Shown piece after piece: positions 1 to 11,754 of a DNA stretch of 64,000 nucleotides (the stretch's first letter is position 1; each line of letters begins with the position of its first letter). The position numbers were made by a program, and so were the translations under genes. A model generated the notes under the pieces. The model was not told the origin of the DNA. It did no database searches and saw nothing but the letters and a program-made list of their open reading frames with translations. This DNA is from Sulfitobacter sp. JL08 (GTDB lineage: Bacteria; Pseudomonadota; Alphaproteobacteria; Rhodobacterales; Rhodobacteraceae): contig NZ_CP025815.1 in NCBI RefSeq assembly GCF_003352045.1, positions 3,906,001-3,970,000 on the forward strand. The letters run 5' to 3'.

Positions 1-673
<673 letters not shown>

Positions 674-1071
674 AAACTGGTCCTTTGAATAATTGCGTCT
701 GCTGCCTTACGTAACCTTTGAGTTACAAAAACAAAGGGCTTTGGTGCGAAACCGGGGCCATTCGCGGTAAATGATGCAAACGGCGCGAATGCTTTTGGCA
801 AATCCCTGCAATGCCGGGGTTTGGTTTCCCGTTAGCTCTTCAAAGCCGCCTGTGTCTGACCATGTGGGTGTGGAATGGCGATGAACGGCCTCGGTGCGGA
901 CGATGCGCCAGTTCGTTACTGCCTCAAGAACGTTCGCTTCGAAAAACAAAGTAAAAAGCCGAAGTTCGCAGCCACCCGGATTAAACGTCAAAAAAATTCC
1001 GAACTTGCGCCTCGAACACAAAACGCATTCTTTACTTCTCAAAGTTTAACAAATTGGAGAATGCACAAGCA
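674..1071. other. Non-coding stretch upstream of the GNAT gene
   Basis: About 400 bases with no convincing gene. It holds the first copy of the repeat described separately (805-906) and an A-rich stretch (about 950-1050) likely to contain the acetyltransferase promoter. I could not place clear -35/-10 boxes. Confidence 0.5.
805..906. repeat. Repeat copy A flanking the GNAT gene
   Basis: Begins CCTGCAATGCCGGGG and ends with the run ATGGCGATGAACGGCCTCGG followed by TGCGGACGATGC. Copy B lies at 1961-2050 in the same orientation, on the other side of the acetyltransferase gene. The two ends are nearly identical and the middle differs by about 12 bases in length. The reverse strand of both copies reads VRTEAVHRHS, but no intact gene contains it. 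Confidence 0.7.
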
Positions 1072-1872
1072 ATGTCGCGCATTGTTTCGTTTGCCAAATC
1101 GGGCCTCGATATGGATGCGCTTCATCGTGCCATGCTGGCTGCATTCTCTGACTACGTTGTTCCTCTGCAACCAGATGCAGATACATTTCGATCAACGCTG
1201 AGCTCTAGAGGTTTCGATCCCGAGGCGTCCTTTGTCGCCGTCGACGGAGATGAAATCATCGGATTTTGGAACGTGGCGACGCGCAACACCAAACGGTACC
1301 TGATAGGCAGCGGCACACGGATTGGTCATCGACGCAAAGGATTGGCGTCAAGCTTGGGTATGGCGGCGATAAATGCGGCAGAGAATGCCGGGATTGAGAG
1401 CTTTTGGCTCGAGGTTATTGAGGGAAACGAAGGCGCTGAACGTCTCTATACGAAGATGGGGTTTGACGTGACCAGAAAGCTCGACTGTTATCGGCTTGAT
1501 CATCCATCTCCTGATCCGTCCTCATTCAAACTGGCGGATTTCGGCACCGTTGCGAATGCCATTCAAAGGTATTCGACTTGGGAGCCGACCTGGCAGAACG
1601 CCAAGGAAACCATTTCTGGCCTGCGGCTGACGTCCTTCCTGCACGAAAAAGGCGGAGCGATCATTGGCGCTGGTGGCCTCGTGCATCAGATTGCCGCCAG
1701 CGAACCCTCGGCATTGGAAGACCTCCTTGCTGCGGCAGCCACGGTCGGCTCTCTGACATTGGTAAATGTCGATTGCTCTGACAGCGCCTTACGGTTCCTT
1801 CTGCAGGAGCTTGGGGCTCACCGCTTCATCGTTCAGTCGGAAATGCGTCTGTTGTTGCCGAAAGTATCTTAG
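1072..1872 (+). CDS. GNAT family N-acetyltransferase
   Basis: A 266-residue protein. An in-frame TTG lies upstream at 1054, but ATG 1072 is chosen because GGAGA sits at 1056-1060 with an 11-base spacer. The N-terminal half (about 1-140) is a GNAT domain. FVAVDGDEIIGFWNV forms the central strands, and the acetyl-CoA pyrophosphate loop is at residues 82-92 (RIGHRRKGLA, matching Q/R-x-x-G-x-G/A), followed by ERLYTKMGF. The C-terminal ~110 residues look like a degenerate second GNAT-like half without a clear CoA loop. The acceptor is unknown. The gene stands alone between two repeat copies and has more A/T-ending codons than the core genes, suggesting acquisition. Confidence 0.82.
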   Translation: MSRIVSFAKSGLDMDALHRAMLAAFSDYVVPLQPDADTFRSTLSSRGFDPEASFVAVDGDEIIGFWNVATRNTKRYLIGSGTRIGHRRKGLASSLGMAAINAAENAGIESFWLEVIEGNEGAERLYTKMGFDVTRKLDCYRLDHPSPDPSSFKLADFGTVANAIQRYSTWEPTWQNAKETISGLRLTSFLHEKGGAIIGAGGLVHQIAASEPSALEDLLAAAATVGSLTLVNVDCSDSALRFLLQELGAHRFIVQSEMRLLLPKVS

Positions 1873-1960
1873 CGGTCTTTCGAACTCGGCGCAGCATCGG
1901 TAACTCTGGCCTCATTCCAGCCATTGCTGTTCCAGCTTCTGAAACGCATTGACTGCGGCA

Positions 1961-2050
1961 CCTGCAATGCCGGGGTGTGGTTTCCTTTTTGCTCTTTGAA
2001 GCAGCTTGCGGTTGCAGAATGGCGATGAACGGCCTCGGTGCGGACGATGC
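1961..2050. repeat. Repeat copy B flanking the GNAT gene
   Basis: Direct-orientation partner of 805-906. It shares CCTGCAATGCCGGGG at the start and ATGGCGATGAACGGCCTCGG plus TGCGGACGATGC at the end. It lies between the stop of the acetyltransferase gene (1872) and the end of the convergent methyltransferase gene (2090). Confidence 0.7.
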
Positions 2051-2089
2051 TGCTATTCACGAGCACAGGTCAAACGTACTCAATTGTGT

Positions 2090-2893
2090 CTATGCGGCGA
2101 CCGCTTCGACAATGTGAATTCTGGCCGGGACAGCAATGCCATCTTCGCTTTGATACTGTTTGCAGGCGTCAATGATCGCAGCTCTGATGTCATCAAGTTT
2201 ATGTTCGTCGACCTCAACGTCCTTGAGCATCATGCCAACCGTTACTTTCATGTGAAGGTCTGCAACGCGTTCCGCCGAGCCGGGCGGGCGCAACAACAGA
2301 TCAAATGTTTCGATCTTGGATTTCCAGCCAGTTCGCTCCAAGACCGTTTCAAGAGCAGTTGGGTCACCAAACCGCATTGGCCCCGGTCCAGAAGGATCCG
2401 GCCTTTGTACGTCCGCGATCATTTGATCGACTATTCTGCGAGGCATGGAAAACCACGGATTTTCACGAGGCGTGGCCCATACTGTTGCCGTCATACGTCC
2501 ATTGGGCTTAATCGCGGATCTAAGATTCTTGAAGGCGGCATCGTTGTCATCAAAAAACATAATCCCGAAGTTTGCTATAACCGCGTCGAACATGTCTTTT
2601 TCATATGGATGTGAGCCAGCGTCTCCTACGATCAGTTGGACATTGTCTGGCGCACGTTCCTTGGCAACAGCAACCAAAGGCGAAGCGACATCAATTCCAA
2701 GTACACGGCCCTGATCCCCCACTGATTTGGCTGCATGAAGGAGTGTGGGTCCAGTGCCACAGCCGACATCCAATACGGTTTCCCCAGATTTCAGTTTTGC
2801 CGCTTCAAAAAGTGCTTCGAATACCTCGCTGAAGGAGGTTTCCAAATCTGGAGCCGCCTCCAGCCAAGGACGCGCCATTTCATCCCAATCCAT
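2090..2893 (-). CDS. Class I SAM-dependent methyltransferase (UbiE-like)
   Basis: A 267-residue cytoplasmic methyltransferase. Motif I is LDVGCGTG at residues 41-48, binding the SAM methionine. The acidic loop GIDVA (66-70) binds the ribose. A DAVIANFGIMFF stretch follows, then an IKPNGRMTATVWA strand typical of the UbiE/Methyltransf_11 group. The C-terminal third (about 150-267) is the variable substrate-binding part. The substrate is not evident. The gene is monocistronic, convergent with the GNAT gene, and shares the lower-G+C composition of the patch. A second methyltransferase of similar type lies at 18948-19748, but the two are not close copies. Confidence 0.85.
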   Translation of the reverse strand: MDWDEMARPWLEAAPDLETSFSEVFEALFEAAKLKSGETVLDVGCGTGPTLLHAAKSVGDQGRVLGIDVASPLVAVAKERAPDNVQLIVGDAGSHPYEKDMFDAVIANFGIMFFDDNDAAFKNLRSAIKPNGRMTATVWATPRENPWFSMPRRIVDQMIADVQRPDPSGPGPMRFGDPTALETVLERTGWKSKIETFDLLLRPPGSAERVADLHMKVTVGMMLKDVEVDEHKLDDIRAAIIDACKQYQSEDGIAVPARIHIVEAVAA

Positions 2894-3082
2894 AATTAGT
2901 CCAATCTGAATAGTTGCAAGAATATGATCAGCATAGCGGACATTCGATTGTCACGCAGCATCGGCCACTCCGGCCTCAATCCTGACAGTGCCTCGAAGCC
3001 CAATTGGACCGCCCCTGCCATTGTCGGACGACACGGAACACTTGTTTTTCGGGATGCAGGCGACCTTGGCCAAAATCGGGCT

Positions 3083-3616
3083 CTAGCTGGAGAACCGTGC
3101 CCGAACGGTCTCGATGTCAAGTTGGTGTTCCGTCAGACCTTCGGCCTCCCATTCGCTTCTTTCCGCCTCGAAAAAGTCGCCACCGTAAATGTGCAATGCA
3201 CCGGTAAGCCGGGGAATTGGATTGGTCACGGAATGAATGATATCCGCACCCATCGGGCAGACGTCGCCGGTTGACAATGCCTTTGCACCGGCCGCTTCGA
3301 TCAGCCCGTTTGGGTGATCTTTGATGCGGCGCCAGAATATGTTGTCCTCGCGGCCACCGTAGATGCCTATCACAGCCCACATTTCGTGGTTATGAGGCGG
3401 GATGGTCGTTGACGGTTTCCACGCCAGATTCACGATCGTCAGTTTTGACGATTGATAAAGCGGGGTAATGCCCGGCTCTGTCGGCGCTCCCAGCGACGCA
3501 AGCACATCGGCAGGATCAGACATTACGCGCCGCATTACTTCGGCAGCTGATTTGTGTGTCGGGTCTGTTTCAACAGCTTCGACGCAGTCTGCGACAAATC
3601 TATCAATATCGAACAT
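3083..3616 (-). CDS. Cupin-fold protein, cysteine-dioxygenase-like
   Basis: A 177-residue double-stranded beta-helix protein. PPHNHEMWAVIGIYGG (from residue 73) carries the first cupin metal motif with His75 and His77. The later segment DIIHSVTNPIPRLTGALHIYGG supplies the second-motif histidine. This arrangement, with a helical N-terminus (about 1-55), matches the family of predicted cysteine-dioxygenase-like metal enzymes (COG5553 type). Oxidation of a thiol or small acid is plausible but unproven. It is separated from the methyltransferase start by about 190 bases of non-coding sequence and is not clearly in an operon. Confidence 0.78.
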   Translation of the reverse strand: MFDIDRFVADCVEAVETDPTHKSAAEVMRRVMSDPADVLASLGAPTEPGITPLYQSSKLTIVNLAWKPSTTIPPHNHEMWAVIGIYGGREDNIFWRRIKDHPNGLIEAAGAKALSTGDVCPMGADIIHSVTNPIPRLTGALHIYGGDFFEAERSEWEAEGLTEHQLDIETVRARFSS

Positions 3617-3730
3617 CCAGCAATCCCCCCTGTGGCAACCTTACCACAAACAGGGCTTGTCGTCAGCAATGGCCCAAATCCAGCCAGTGCCACGGGGTTT
3701 TCCAAAAACGCATTGACCGCAGTTTTTGCG

Positions 3731-3768
3731 AAAAAACAAAGGGCTCCGGTGTGAAACCGAAGCCCTTT
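3731..3768 (-). terminator. Rho-independent terminator of the OmpA-lipoprotein gene
   Basis: Read on the minus strand, the sequence is AAAGGGCTTCGGT, a short loop, then ACCGGAGCCCTTT followed by GTTTTTT. It lies just after the stop of the OmpA-family lipoprotein gene (3788). Confidence 0.8.
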
Positions 3769-3787
3769 ACTGTGCTGTTATGCGCGA

Positions 3788-4456
3788 TCAGGCGGTCGGC
3801 AGGATCACGATTTCCACGCGACGATTCTGTGCCTTGCCTTCCGGCGTCAGGTTTGACGCAATCGGCTGGTCCTCGCCGCGCCCATAGGCCTGGATACGCG
3901 ATGCCGGTACGCCTGCACCCAAGAGAACGCTGGACACGGAATCGGCGCGGCGTTGCGACAATTGCTGGTTATACGCCGCTTCACCTGTATTGTCGGTATG
4001 TCCGATGATCTGGACTGTCGAATTCGGGTAGTTCTGCAAATTGCTGGCCACGGTGCGCAGATCGCTTTGCAGATCGGGGCGGACCGACGCGCTGTCGGTT
4101 GCAAACAGGATATCCTGAGGCAGCGTTAAGATCAGGCGGTCGCCGGTGTTTGTAATCTGTACATCTTCATTCGCCAGCTGCTGGCGCAACTCGGCCTCCT
4201 GACGATCCAGATTGTTGCCGGCAAAGCCGCCCACGACACCGCCAAGCGCCGCACCCGCCAGCGCTGCTTCGGTTTTGTTGCCCGATCCGCCAACCAGCGT
4301 GCCCAGCGCCGCGCCAACACCGGCGCCCAAAAGGGCACCCTGTTTGGCGTTCGCATTCGGGTCATCGGGGTTGTTCAGTTGTGAAGGATTGGTGCACGCG
4401 CCCAACGCAAACGTGCCGCACACCGCCAGGATCAGGGGGGTTTTTACTGATATCAT
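3788..4456 (-). CDS. OmpA family lipoprotein with glycine-zipper region
   Basis: A 222-residue outer-membrane lipoprotein that would tether the membrane to peptidoglycan. The signal peptide ends in the lipobox LGAC (residues 18-21), with Cys21 as the lipidated residue. Residues about 40-80 form a glycine-zipper segment (GALLGAGVGAALGTLVGG). The C-terminal OmpA domain (about 110-220) has IIGHTDNTGEAAYNQQLSQR, and SNLTPEGKAQNRRVEI, which includes the conserved Arg that binds diaminopimelate. The order matches YiaD-type proteins. It is monocistronic, with a clear downstream terminator. Confidence 0.9.
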   Translation of the reverse strand: MISVKTPLILAVCGTFALGACTNPSQLNNPDDPNANAKQGALLGAGVGAALGTLVGGSGNKTEAALAGAALGGVVGGFAGNNLDRQEAELRQQLANEDVQITNTGDRLILTLPQDILFATDSASVRPDLQSDLRTVASNLQNYPNSTVQIIGHTDNTGEAAYNQQLSQRRADSVSSVLLGAGVPASRIQAYGRGEDQPIASNLTPEGKAQNRRVEIVILPTA

Positions 4457-4592
4457 TGCTCTACTACCTCGTATCGGGCCCTTTTTTTCAGGGCGCGGTT
4501 GATTATGGCCCCGTTCTTAAACCCTGTGCACATCACAATACAATGAAAACTGGGCTTCGGCAGCATTCCGCGCATGGCTATTTGTGGCAATA

Positions 4593-5456
4593 TCAGGCCT
4601 CGGCGCGGGCGGATTCATACGCCAGCAGCGCCCGTTTGACGGGCAAACCCCAATGATAGCCCCCCAGTCCACCTGATTTGCGTAAGGCGCGGTGGCAGGG
4701 GATCAGCCAGCTGATCGGATTGCGCCCGACCGCCGTGCCCACCGCGCGCACGGCGCGCGGGTTACCGACGGCATCGGCGATTTCCGAATAGGTCGTCACC
4801 TGCCCCGACGGGATGCTTAACAACGCCTCCCACACCTTGATCTGGAACGGCGCACCGATCAGATACAGCGGTGTTGGTGACAGTTCGTTTCCCTGCGCCC
4901 CAAAGGCCGACAGCACCCAGGGGCGCAACATCATCGGATCTTCTACAAATGTCGCCTTGGGCCAGCGCGACAGCATGTCCGCCATCGCAGCCTCTTCTCC
5001 GGTTTCGGCTGCGAACGCGATACCGCAAATGCCCTTGTCCGTACCCATCACAAGGCTGGGGCCAAACGGGCTGTCAAACCATCCCCAGAACACCTTCAGG
5101 CCGTCGCCACCGCGGGCAAACTCTCCGGGGCTCATCGCTTCCCAGCGCAGGAACATGTCGTGAAGGCGCCCACTGCCCGACAGACCGGTGGCCATCGACG
5201 CCTCAAGCGTCGTGAAATGATCGCGCAAAAGCGCCTTGGCATGGCCCAGTGCAAGATATTGCTGGAACCGTTTGGGCGAAACGCCCACCCAGCGCGAAAA
5301 CACCCGCTGGAAATGCGCCGGACTCATATCCATCTGGGCAGCCAGCGCCTCAAGGCTCAGGCCCGCCCCATCCTGATCAATCAGATCAATGGCGCGGCGC
5401 ATCACGCCGTAATGATAGCCCTGTTCGCTGTTACCGGTGTCCATATCCATACCCAT
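4593..5456 (-). CDS. AraC-type HTH / methylated-DNA-protein cysteine methyltransferase fusion (Ada-like)
   Basis: A 287-residue DNA-repair protein that removes O6-alkyl groups from guanine onto its own cysteine. A GTG at 5507 is in frame, but ATG 5456 follows GAGGA with a 5-base spacer and is preferred. Residues about 10-100 carry an AraC helix-turn-helix (LSLEALAAQMDMSPAHFQRV). The C-terminal half is the MGMT domain with the acceptor motif IPCHR and the GGLGGYHWG wing. The N-terminal Cys4 zinc domain of E. coli Ada, which senses methyl-phosphotriesters, is absent. Activation by methylation there is therefore not possible, and any regulation must differ. It lies 79 bases upstream-to-end from the BenE gene on the same strand. 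Confidence 0.88.
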   Translation of the reverse strand: MGMDMDTGNSEQGYHYGVMRRAIDLIDQDGAGLSLEALAAQMDMSPAHFQRVFSRWVGVSPKRFQQYLALGHAKALLRDHFTTLEASMATGLSGSGRLHDMFLRWEAMSPGEFARGGDGLKVFWGWFDSPFGPSLVMGTDKGICGIAFAAETGEEAAMADMLSRWPKATFVEDPMMLRPWVLSAFGAQGNELSPTPLYLIGAPFQIKVWEALLSIPSGQVTTYSEIADAVGNPRAVRAVGTAVGRNPISWLIPCHRALRKSGGLGGYHWGLPVKRALLAYESARAEA

Positions 5457-5535
5457 TGCGTCCTCTGGCCCTTGATACAGCAAAACTACGCAATTCGCCC
5501 GGACCACGCGACCCGAAACATGCGCAAATCCGCGA

Positions 5536-6678
5536 CTACCGGCGCGCCCAACGGTTCAGCGCGTGCGCCGCAACCCCGATCACCAGCCCCCAGAACGCTG
5601 ACCCGATCCCAAAGGCGCCGACCCCCGATGCCGTCACGACAAAGGCAATCGCGGCGGGAAACGGATCATCCTGCCCCGCAAACGCCAGACGGGCCGATGC
5701 AACAAACGGTCCGAACAGCGCCACACCGGCAATCATCGCGACCAGTGCAGGCGGCACGTTCCCGATCACCCCAACCACCGATGCCCCGCCCAGCGCCAGC
5801 ACGCCATAGCCCGCCGCATAGACCGGCCCGCACAGCCACCGCTTGTTCCTGTCGGGATGGGCATCGGCGCCGGTACAGATCGACGCGGTGATTGCGGCCA
5901 GACTGGTGGTATGCCCGCCAAAGGGCGCACTTAACAGTGATGCGGCACCTGTAATTGCAACAATGGGACGGCTGGGCGGCACGTATCCCGATGCCTGCAA
6001 CACTGCAAATCCCGGCAGGTTTTGCGAGGCCATCGTGACCAGATACAGCGGAATACCCAGCCCGATCAGAACCGCCGGATCGAAAACCGGGGCAACCCAG
6101 ACAAATTCGGACCAAGCAAGGCCATGGGTCTGGCCGGCAAGACCCAGCGCATAGGCAAGCCCGACACCGCCGATCACCACGGCCAGAACAGCCCAGGCGG
6201 GTGAAAACAGGCGGATCACAAGAAAGGCAATGACCAGCGGCACACCCAGCAGCGGCAACGCCACAGTCTCAACCGCCACACCCAACACAAACGGAAACAG
6301 AACCCCGGCAAGGATCGCGGCGGCGATGCCGGACGGGATACGCTGCACCAGCGCACTTAGCGGTTTGAACGCGGCGGTGATCATCAGCAACAGCGCGCAA
6401 AACAAAAACGCGCCGACAGCCATCTGGATCGACACGCCCGATGTGGTGGCAATCAGCGCCGCTCCCGGTGTTGACCAAGCGGTGACAATGGGCATCCGGT
6501 AGGTCACGCTTAGAATGGCCGTGGTCATCATCATCGAAACGCACAGAACGGCAATCCAAGATGCGGTTTGCGCCTGCGTTGCCTGCACCGCCTCGGCGGC
6601 GGCGATCACCACGGCAACCGATCCGCCAAACCCCACCAGAACCGCAACAAGCGCTGAAATAACAACCGAAACTCTCAT
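5536..6678 (-). CDS. benE: Benzoate/H+ symporter (BenE family)
   Basis: A 380-residue inner-membrane protein made almost entirely of hydrophobic segments (about 11-12). It opens with MRVSVVISALVAVLVGFGGS. The family segments YRMPIVTAWSTPGAALI and APFGGHTTSLAAITASIC are both present and correspond to conserved half-helix regions of BenE transporters. Length is typical (about 380-400). No benzoate-degradation gene lies nearby, so the real substrate may be another aromatic acid or related compound. The gene precedes the MGMT gene on the same strand, which could be co-transcribed with it. Confidence 0.88.
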   Translation of the reverse strand: MRVSVVISALVAVLVGFGGSVAVVIAAAEAVQATQAQTASWIAVLCVSMMMTTAILSVTYRMPIVTAWSTPGAALIATTSGVSIQMAVGAFLFCALLLMITAAFKPLSALVQRIPSGIAAAILAGVLFPFVLGVAVETVALPLLGVPLVIAFLVIRLFSPAWAVLAVVIGGVGLAYALGLAGQTHGLAWSEFVWVAPVFDPAVLIGLGIPLYLVTMASQNLPGFAVLQASGYVPPSRPIVAITGAASLLSAPFGGHTTSLAAITASICTGADAHPDRNKRWLCGPVYAAGYGVLALGGASVVGVIGNVPPALVAMIAGVALFGPFVASARLAFAGQDDPFPAAIAFVVTASGVGAFGIGSAFWGLVIGVAAHALNRWARR

Positions 6679-6824
6679 CGCGCTCTCTGATATTGCGTTC
6701 TGCGCGCATGTTTGCGGGCCAATCCCGTGCGTGTCAAACGCGCATGTGATTGAACTCTGGCCGGTCGCGGATTAAGACGATTGCGACCCCTTGAATGCGG
6801 GACAGAACCGACCGCAGGGGCGAC

Positions 6825-7469
6825 ATGGCAAAGCAGCTTGATTATCACACCATCCGCGAGATTTTCAGCCGGTTTCAGACGGCAGATCCCGAACCCAAGG
6901 GCGAACTGGATCACGTCAACGTCTACACTCTGGTTGTGGCCGTCGCCTTAAGCGCGCAGGCCACCGATGCCGGTGTGAACAAGGCCACCAAAGCCCTGTT
7001 CAAAGTTGCCGATACTCCGGAAAAAATGCTGGCTATGGGCGAAGAAGGTCTGACCGAATATGTGAAAACCATCGGCCTGTTCCGCCAAAAGGCCAAGAAC
7101 GTGATCAAACTTAGCCGGATACTGGTCGAAGATTATGGCGGCGTGGTGCCAAATTCGCGCGCTGCGCTGCAATCATTGCCCGGTGTCGGTCGCAAGACTG
7201 CCAATGTCGTGCTGAATATGTGGTGGCGCTATCCCGCTCAGGCCGTCGATACCCACATCTTCCGTCTGGGCAACCGTTCGGGCATTGCACCGGGCAAAAC
7301 CGTGGATGCGGTGGAACGCGCCATCGAAGACAACATACCAACCGATTTTCAACTACACGCCCATCACTGGATGATCCTGCACGGGCGCTATACCTGTGTC
7401 GCGCGCAAACCCAAATGCGCCGCCTGCCTCATTCGTGATCTCTGCCAATTCGAGGATAAAACCCTATGA
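6825..7469 (+). CDS. nth: Endonuclease III
   Basis: A 214-residue base-excision repair DNA glycosylase/AP lyase acting on oxidised pyrimidines. ATG 6825 is chosen over 6795 because family members start close to MAKQ and CAGGGG precedes it. The helix-hairpin-helix LPGVGRKTA lies at 118-126 with catalytic Lys124, and catalytic Asp142 lies in VDTHIFRL. The [4Fe-4S] ligands are Cys191, Cys198, Cys201 and Cys207, in the standard C-x6-C-x2-C-x5-C spacing. The stop overlaps the next start by four bases (ATGA), so nth and the PfkB kinase are translationally coupled. Confidence 0.96.
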   Translation: MAKQLDYHTIREIFSRFQTADPEPKGELDHVNVYTLVVAVALSAQATDAGVNKATKALFKVADTPEKMLAMGEEGLTEYVKTIGLFRQKAKNVIKLSRILVEDYGGVVPNSRAALQSLPGVGRKTANVVLNMWWRYPAQAVDTHIFRLGNRSGIAPGKTVDAVERAIEDNIPTDFQLHAHHWMILHGRYTCVARKPKCAACLIRDLCQFEDKTL

Positions 7470-8458
7470 AAACCTACCAGCTTGTCGGCATCGGAAATGC
7501 CGTTGTCGATGTGATTTCGAAATCCGATGATCAGTTTCTGGATGATATGGGCATTCAGAAAGGCATCATGCAACTGATCGAACAGGACCGGGCGGAAACC
7601 CTGTACGGTGCGATGAAACAAAGGGTGCAAACCCCCGGCGGCTCTGTCGCCAACACCATCGCGGGGGCCGGCGCGCTGGGGTTAAGCACCGCCTTTATCG
7701 GGCGCGTGCATGACGATGCGCTGGGGCATTTCTATGCCGACGCGATGAACGAAGGCGGAACCGATTTCGTGAATCCGCCGGTCAGGAACGGCGAACTGCC
7801 CACCTCGCGCAGCATGATCTTCGTGTCGCCTGATGGCGAACGTTCGATGAATACCTATCTTGGCATTTCGTCCGAACTGGGCCCCGATGACGTGCCCTCC
7901 GATGTTGCAGGACAGGCCGAGATTATTTTCCTCGAAGGGTACCTGTTCGATAAGGACAAAGGCAAAGAAGCCTTCCTTCAGGCAGCACGGGCCTGCCGCG
8001 CCAATGGTGGCAAGACAGGTATCGCAATTTCCGATCCGTTCTGCGTTGATCGCCACCGCGCCGATTTTCTGCAACTGATCGGCAATGAACTGGATTACGT
8101 GATCGGCAACGAGGCCGAAATCCGGTCCTTGTTTGAAACCGACGATCTGGAAGACGCGATTGCGCGCACCGCTGCAATGTGTCCGCTGGTTGTCTGCACG
8201 CGGTCCGGTGACGGTGTCTCGATCATTTCCGATGGCCAGCGCATCAACATCGCGGTTGAAAAAATCAAACCGGTCGACGCCACCGGCGCCGGGGATCAGT
8301 TTGCCGCCGGCTTCCTTTTCGGGCGGGCGAACGGCCATGATCTTGAAACCAGCGGGCGCATGGGGTGCGTTGCCGCGCGCGAGGTGATTGGCCATGTCGG
8401 CCCGCGCCCCGAAAACGATGTGGAAACCCTGTTCCGCGCGGCCGGATTGCTGGGATAG
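7466..8458 (+). CDS. PfkB family sugar/adenosine kinase
   Basis: A 330-residue ribokinase-family kinase. The N-terminal GIGNAVVDVI and the GGSVANTIAGAGALG segment bind the sugar or nucleoside. The C-terminal anion-hole motif DATGAGDQFAAGF contains the catalytic Asp. Members with this N-terminus in Rhodobacterales are usually annotated as adenosine kinase, which is plausible but not proven here. It overlaps nth by four bases and is followed within a few bases by a GNAT gene, so the three form an operon. Confidence 0.92.
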   Translation: MKTYQLVGIGNAVVDVISKSDDQFLDDMGIQKGIMQLIEQDRAETLYGAMKQRVQTPGGSVANTIAGAGALGLSTAFIGRVHDDALGHFYADAMNEGGTDFVNPPVRNGELPTSRSMIFVSPDGERSMNTYLGISSELGPDDVPSDVAGQAEIIFLEGYLFDKDKGKEAFLQAARACRANGGKTGIAISDPFCVDRHRADFLQLIGNELDYVIGNEAEIRSLFETDDLEDAIARTAAMCPLVVCTRSGDGVSIISDGQRINIAVEKIKPVDATGAGDQFAAGFLFGRANGHDLETSGRMGCVAAREVIGHVGPRPENDVETLFRAAGLLG

Positions 8459-8462
8459 GATG

Positions 8463-9059
8463 ATGCTGGGCGTCGGTGAATACGAAATACCCAAGGGCAA
8501 ATTGTCGGTTGTCGTCACCTATCTTGAAATGACCGCGCCACAACCCGTACGCGCCGCCCCCGCGATCAAGGGCTTTTCCATGCGCCGCGTCACCAATCCG
8601 GATGTTGCATGGTATCGCGATCTGTTCCGCCGGGTCGGTGCGCTGGAATGGCTTTGGCATTCACGTCTTGATCTGGACGACGCGGAACTTGACGCGATCC
8701 TGACCGATCCCGCCGTACACGTTTACGCCGCACAGCTTGACGGGCAGGACGAAGGTATTGTCGAACTTGATTTCCGCACCCAAGGCCTGTGCGAGCTGGC
8801 ATTTTTCGGCACCACGCGATCCCTGATGGGCAAGGGCGCGGGACGGGCTATGATGAACCACGCGATCACCGCAGCCTGGGCCGAACCCATCCGGCTGTTG
8901 CATGTGCACACCTGCACCGCAGATCACCCTGCCGCGCTGGCGTTTTATCAGCGCAGCGGCTTCGTTCCGGTGCGACAGACCATCGATATCGAAGAAGACC
9001 CGCGCCTGACCGGGATGGTCCCACGCGATTCCGGCCCACATGTTCCGATATTCGACTGA
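8463..9059 (+). CDS. GNAT family N-acetyltransferase
   Basis: A 198-residue acetyltransferase, third gene of the nth operon. ATGs at 8460 and 8463 are adjacent. GGGA at 8452-8455 gives better spacing (7 bases) to 8463. The N-terminal ~30 residues (VGEYEIPKGKLSVVVTYLEM) are a family-specific extension. The GNAT core follows, with ELAFFGTTRSLMGKGAGRAMM (the CoA loop with G-K-G-A-G) and ALAFYQRSGFVPV. The acceptor is unknown. Its end is 11 bases from the end of the convergent rppH. Confidence 0.85.
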   Translation: MLGVGEYEIPKGKLSVVVTYLEMTAPQPVRAAPAIKGFSMRRVTNPDVAWYRDLFRRVGALEWLWHSRLDLDDAELDAILTDPAVHVYAAQLDGQDEGIVELDFRTQGLCELAFFGTTRSLMGKGAGRAMMNHAITAAWAEPIRLLHVHTCTADHPAALAFYQRSGFVPVRQTIDIEEDPRLTGMVPRDSGPHVPIFD

Positions 9060-9070
9060 TCCCGCAGCGC

Positions 9071-9562
9071 CTAAAGAAGCGCGCGGAATTCGTCCACGAC
9101 ACGGGCATAAACATCCCGTTTGAACGGCACGATATGATCAACCAGAAGATCGATCGGCAACCAGCGCCACTGTGAAAACTCAGGGTGTTCCGTCGCTATG
9201 TCGATCTGGTCGTCACGGCCGTTAAAGCGCATCAGAAACCATTTCTGTTCCTGCCCCCGATACCGGCCCTTCCAGATCTGCGGGACCAGATCGTGCGGCA
9301 GATCATAGGGCAGCCAGTCTTTGGTTTCCGCCTCGATCGTCACCAGATCGGGCACAACACCGGTTTCTTCCCATAATTCACGCAGGGCGGCGTCACGCGC
9401 GCTTTCGCCCTTGTCCACGCCCCCTTGCGGCATCTGCCACGCCTCAGTGAAGCGGTCGCGCCGCTGGCCCACAAACACCTCGCCCGCCGCGTTGCACAAC
9501 ATCACGCCGACACAGGGGCGATAAGGCAGTCTGGCAATCTGATCCGGTGTCATCGGCGGCAT
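9071..9562 (-). CDS. rppH: RNA pyrophosphohydrolase
   Basis: A 163-residue Nudix hydrolase that removes pyrophosphate from the 5' end of mRNAs, starting decay. The Nudix box lies at residues 47-69 (G47, E53, then RELWEETG at 61-68) with the full GX5EX7REUXEEXGU pattern. The N-terminal [11 protein letters not shown] and the later [17 protein letters not shown] match RppH/NudH and alphaproteobacterial diadenosine-polyphosphate hydrolases. The single gene faces the nth operon. Confidence 0.93.
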   Translation of the reverse strand: MPPMTPDQIARLPYRPCVGVMLCNAAGEVFVGQRRDRFTEAWQMPQGGVDKGESARDAALRELWEETGVVPDLVTIEAETKDWLPYDLPHDLVPQIWKGRYRGQEQKWFLMRFNGRDDQIDIATEHPEFSQWRWLPIDLLVDHIVPFKRDVYARVVDEFRALL

Positions 9563-9656
9563 CCTTTTGGCAGTTGGCCTATCTCTAACCTACCGATACA
9601 TTAGTACAAGCCCGTGACGCGGCGTAGCGCGTGACATGGCCGCACGGTTGGGGTGA

Positions 9657-11714
<2,058 letters not shown>

Positions 11715-11754
11715 TGGAACGTGATATGTCGATACGCAACAAGGGTGACCAGCC

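Noticed and set aside
805-2050. Integron attC cassette around the GNAT gene
   Set aside because: The repeats are direct and at both ends of the gene, but no GTTRRRY core site or attC-like folding was seen, and no integrase is in the window.
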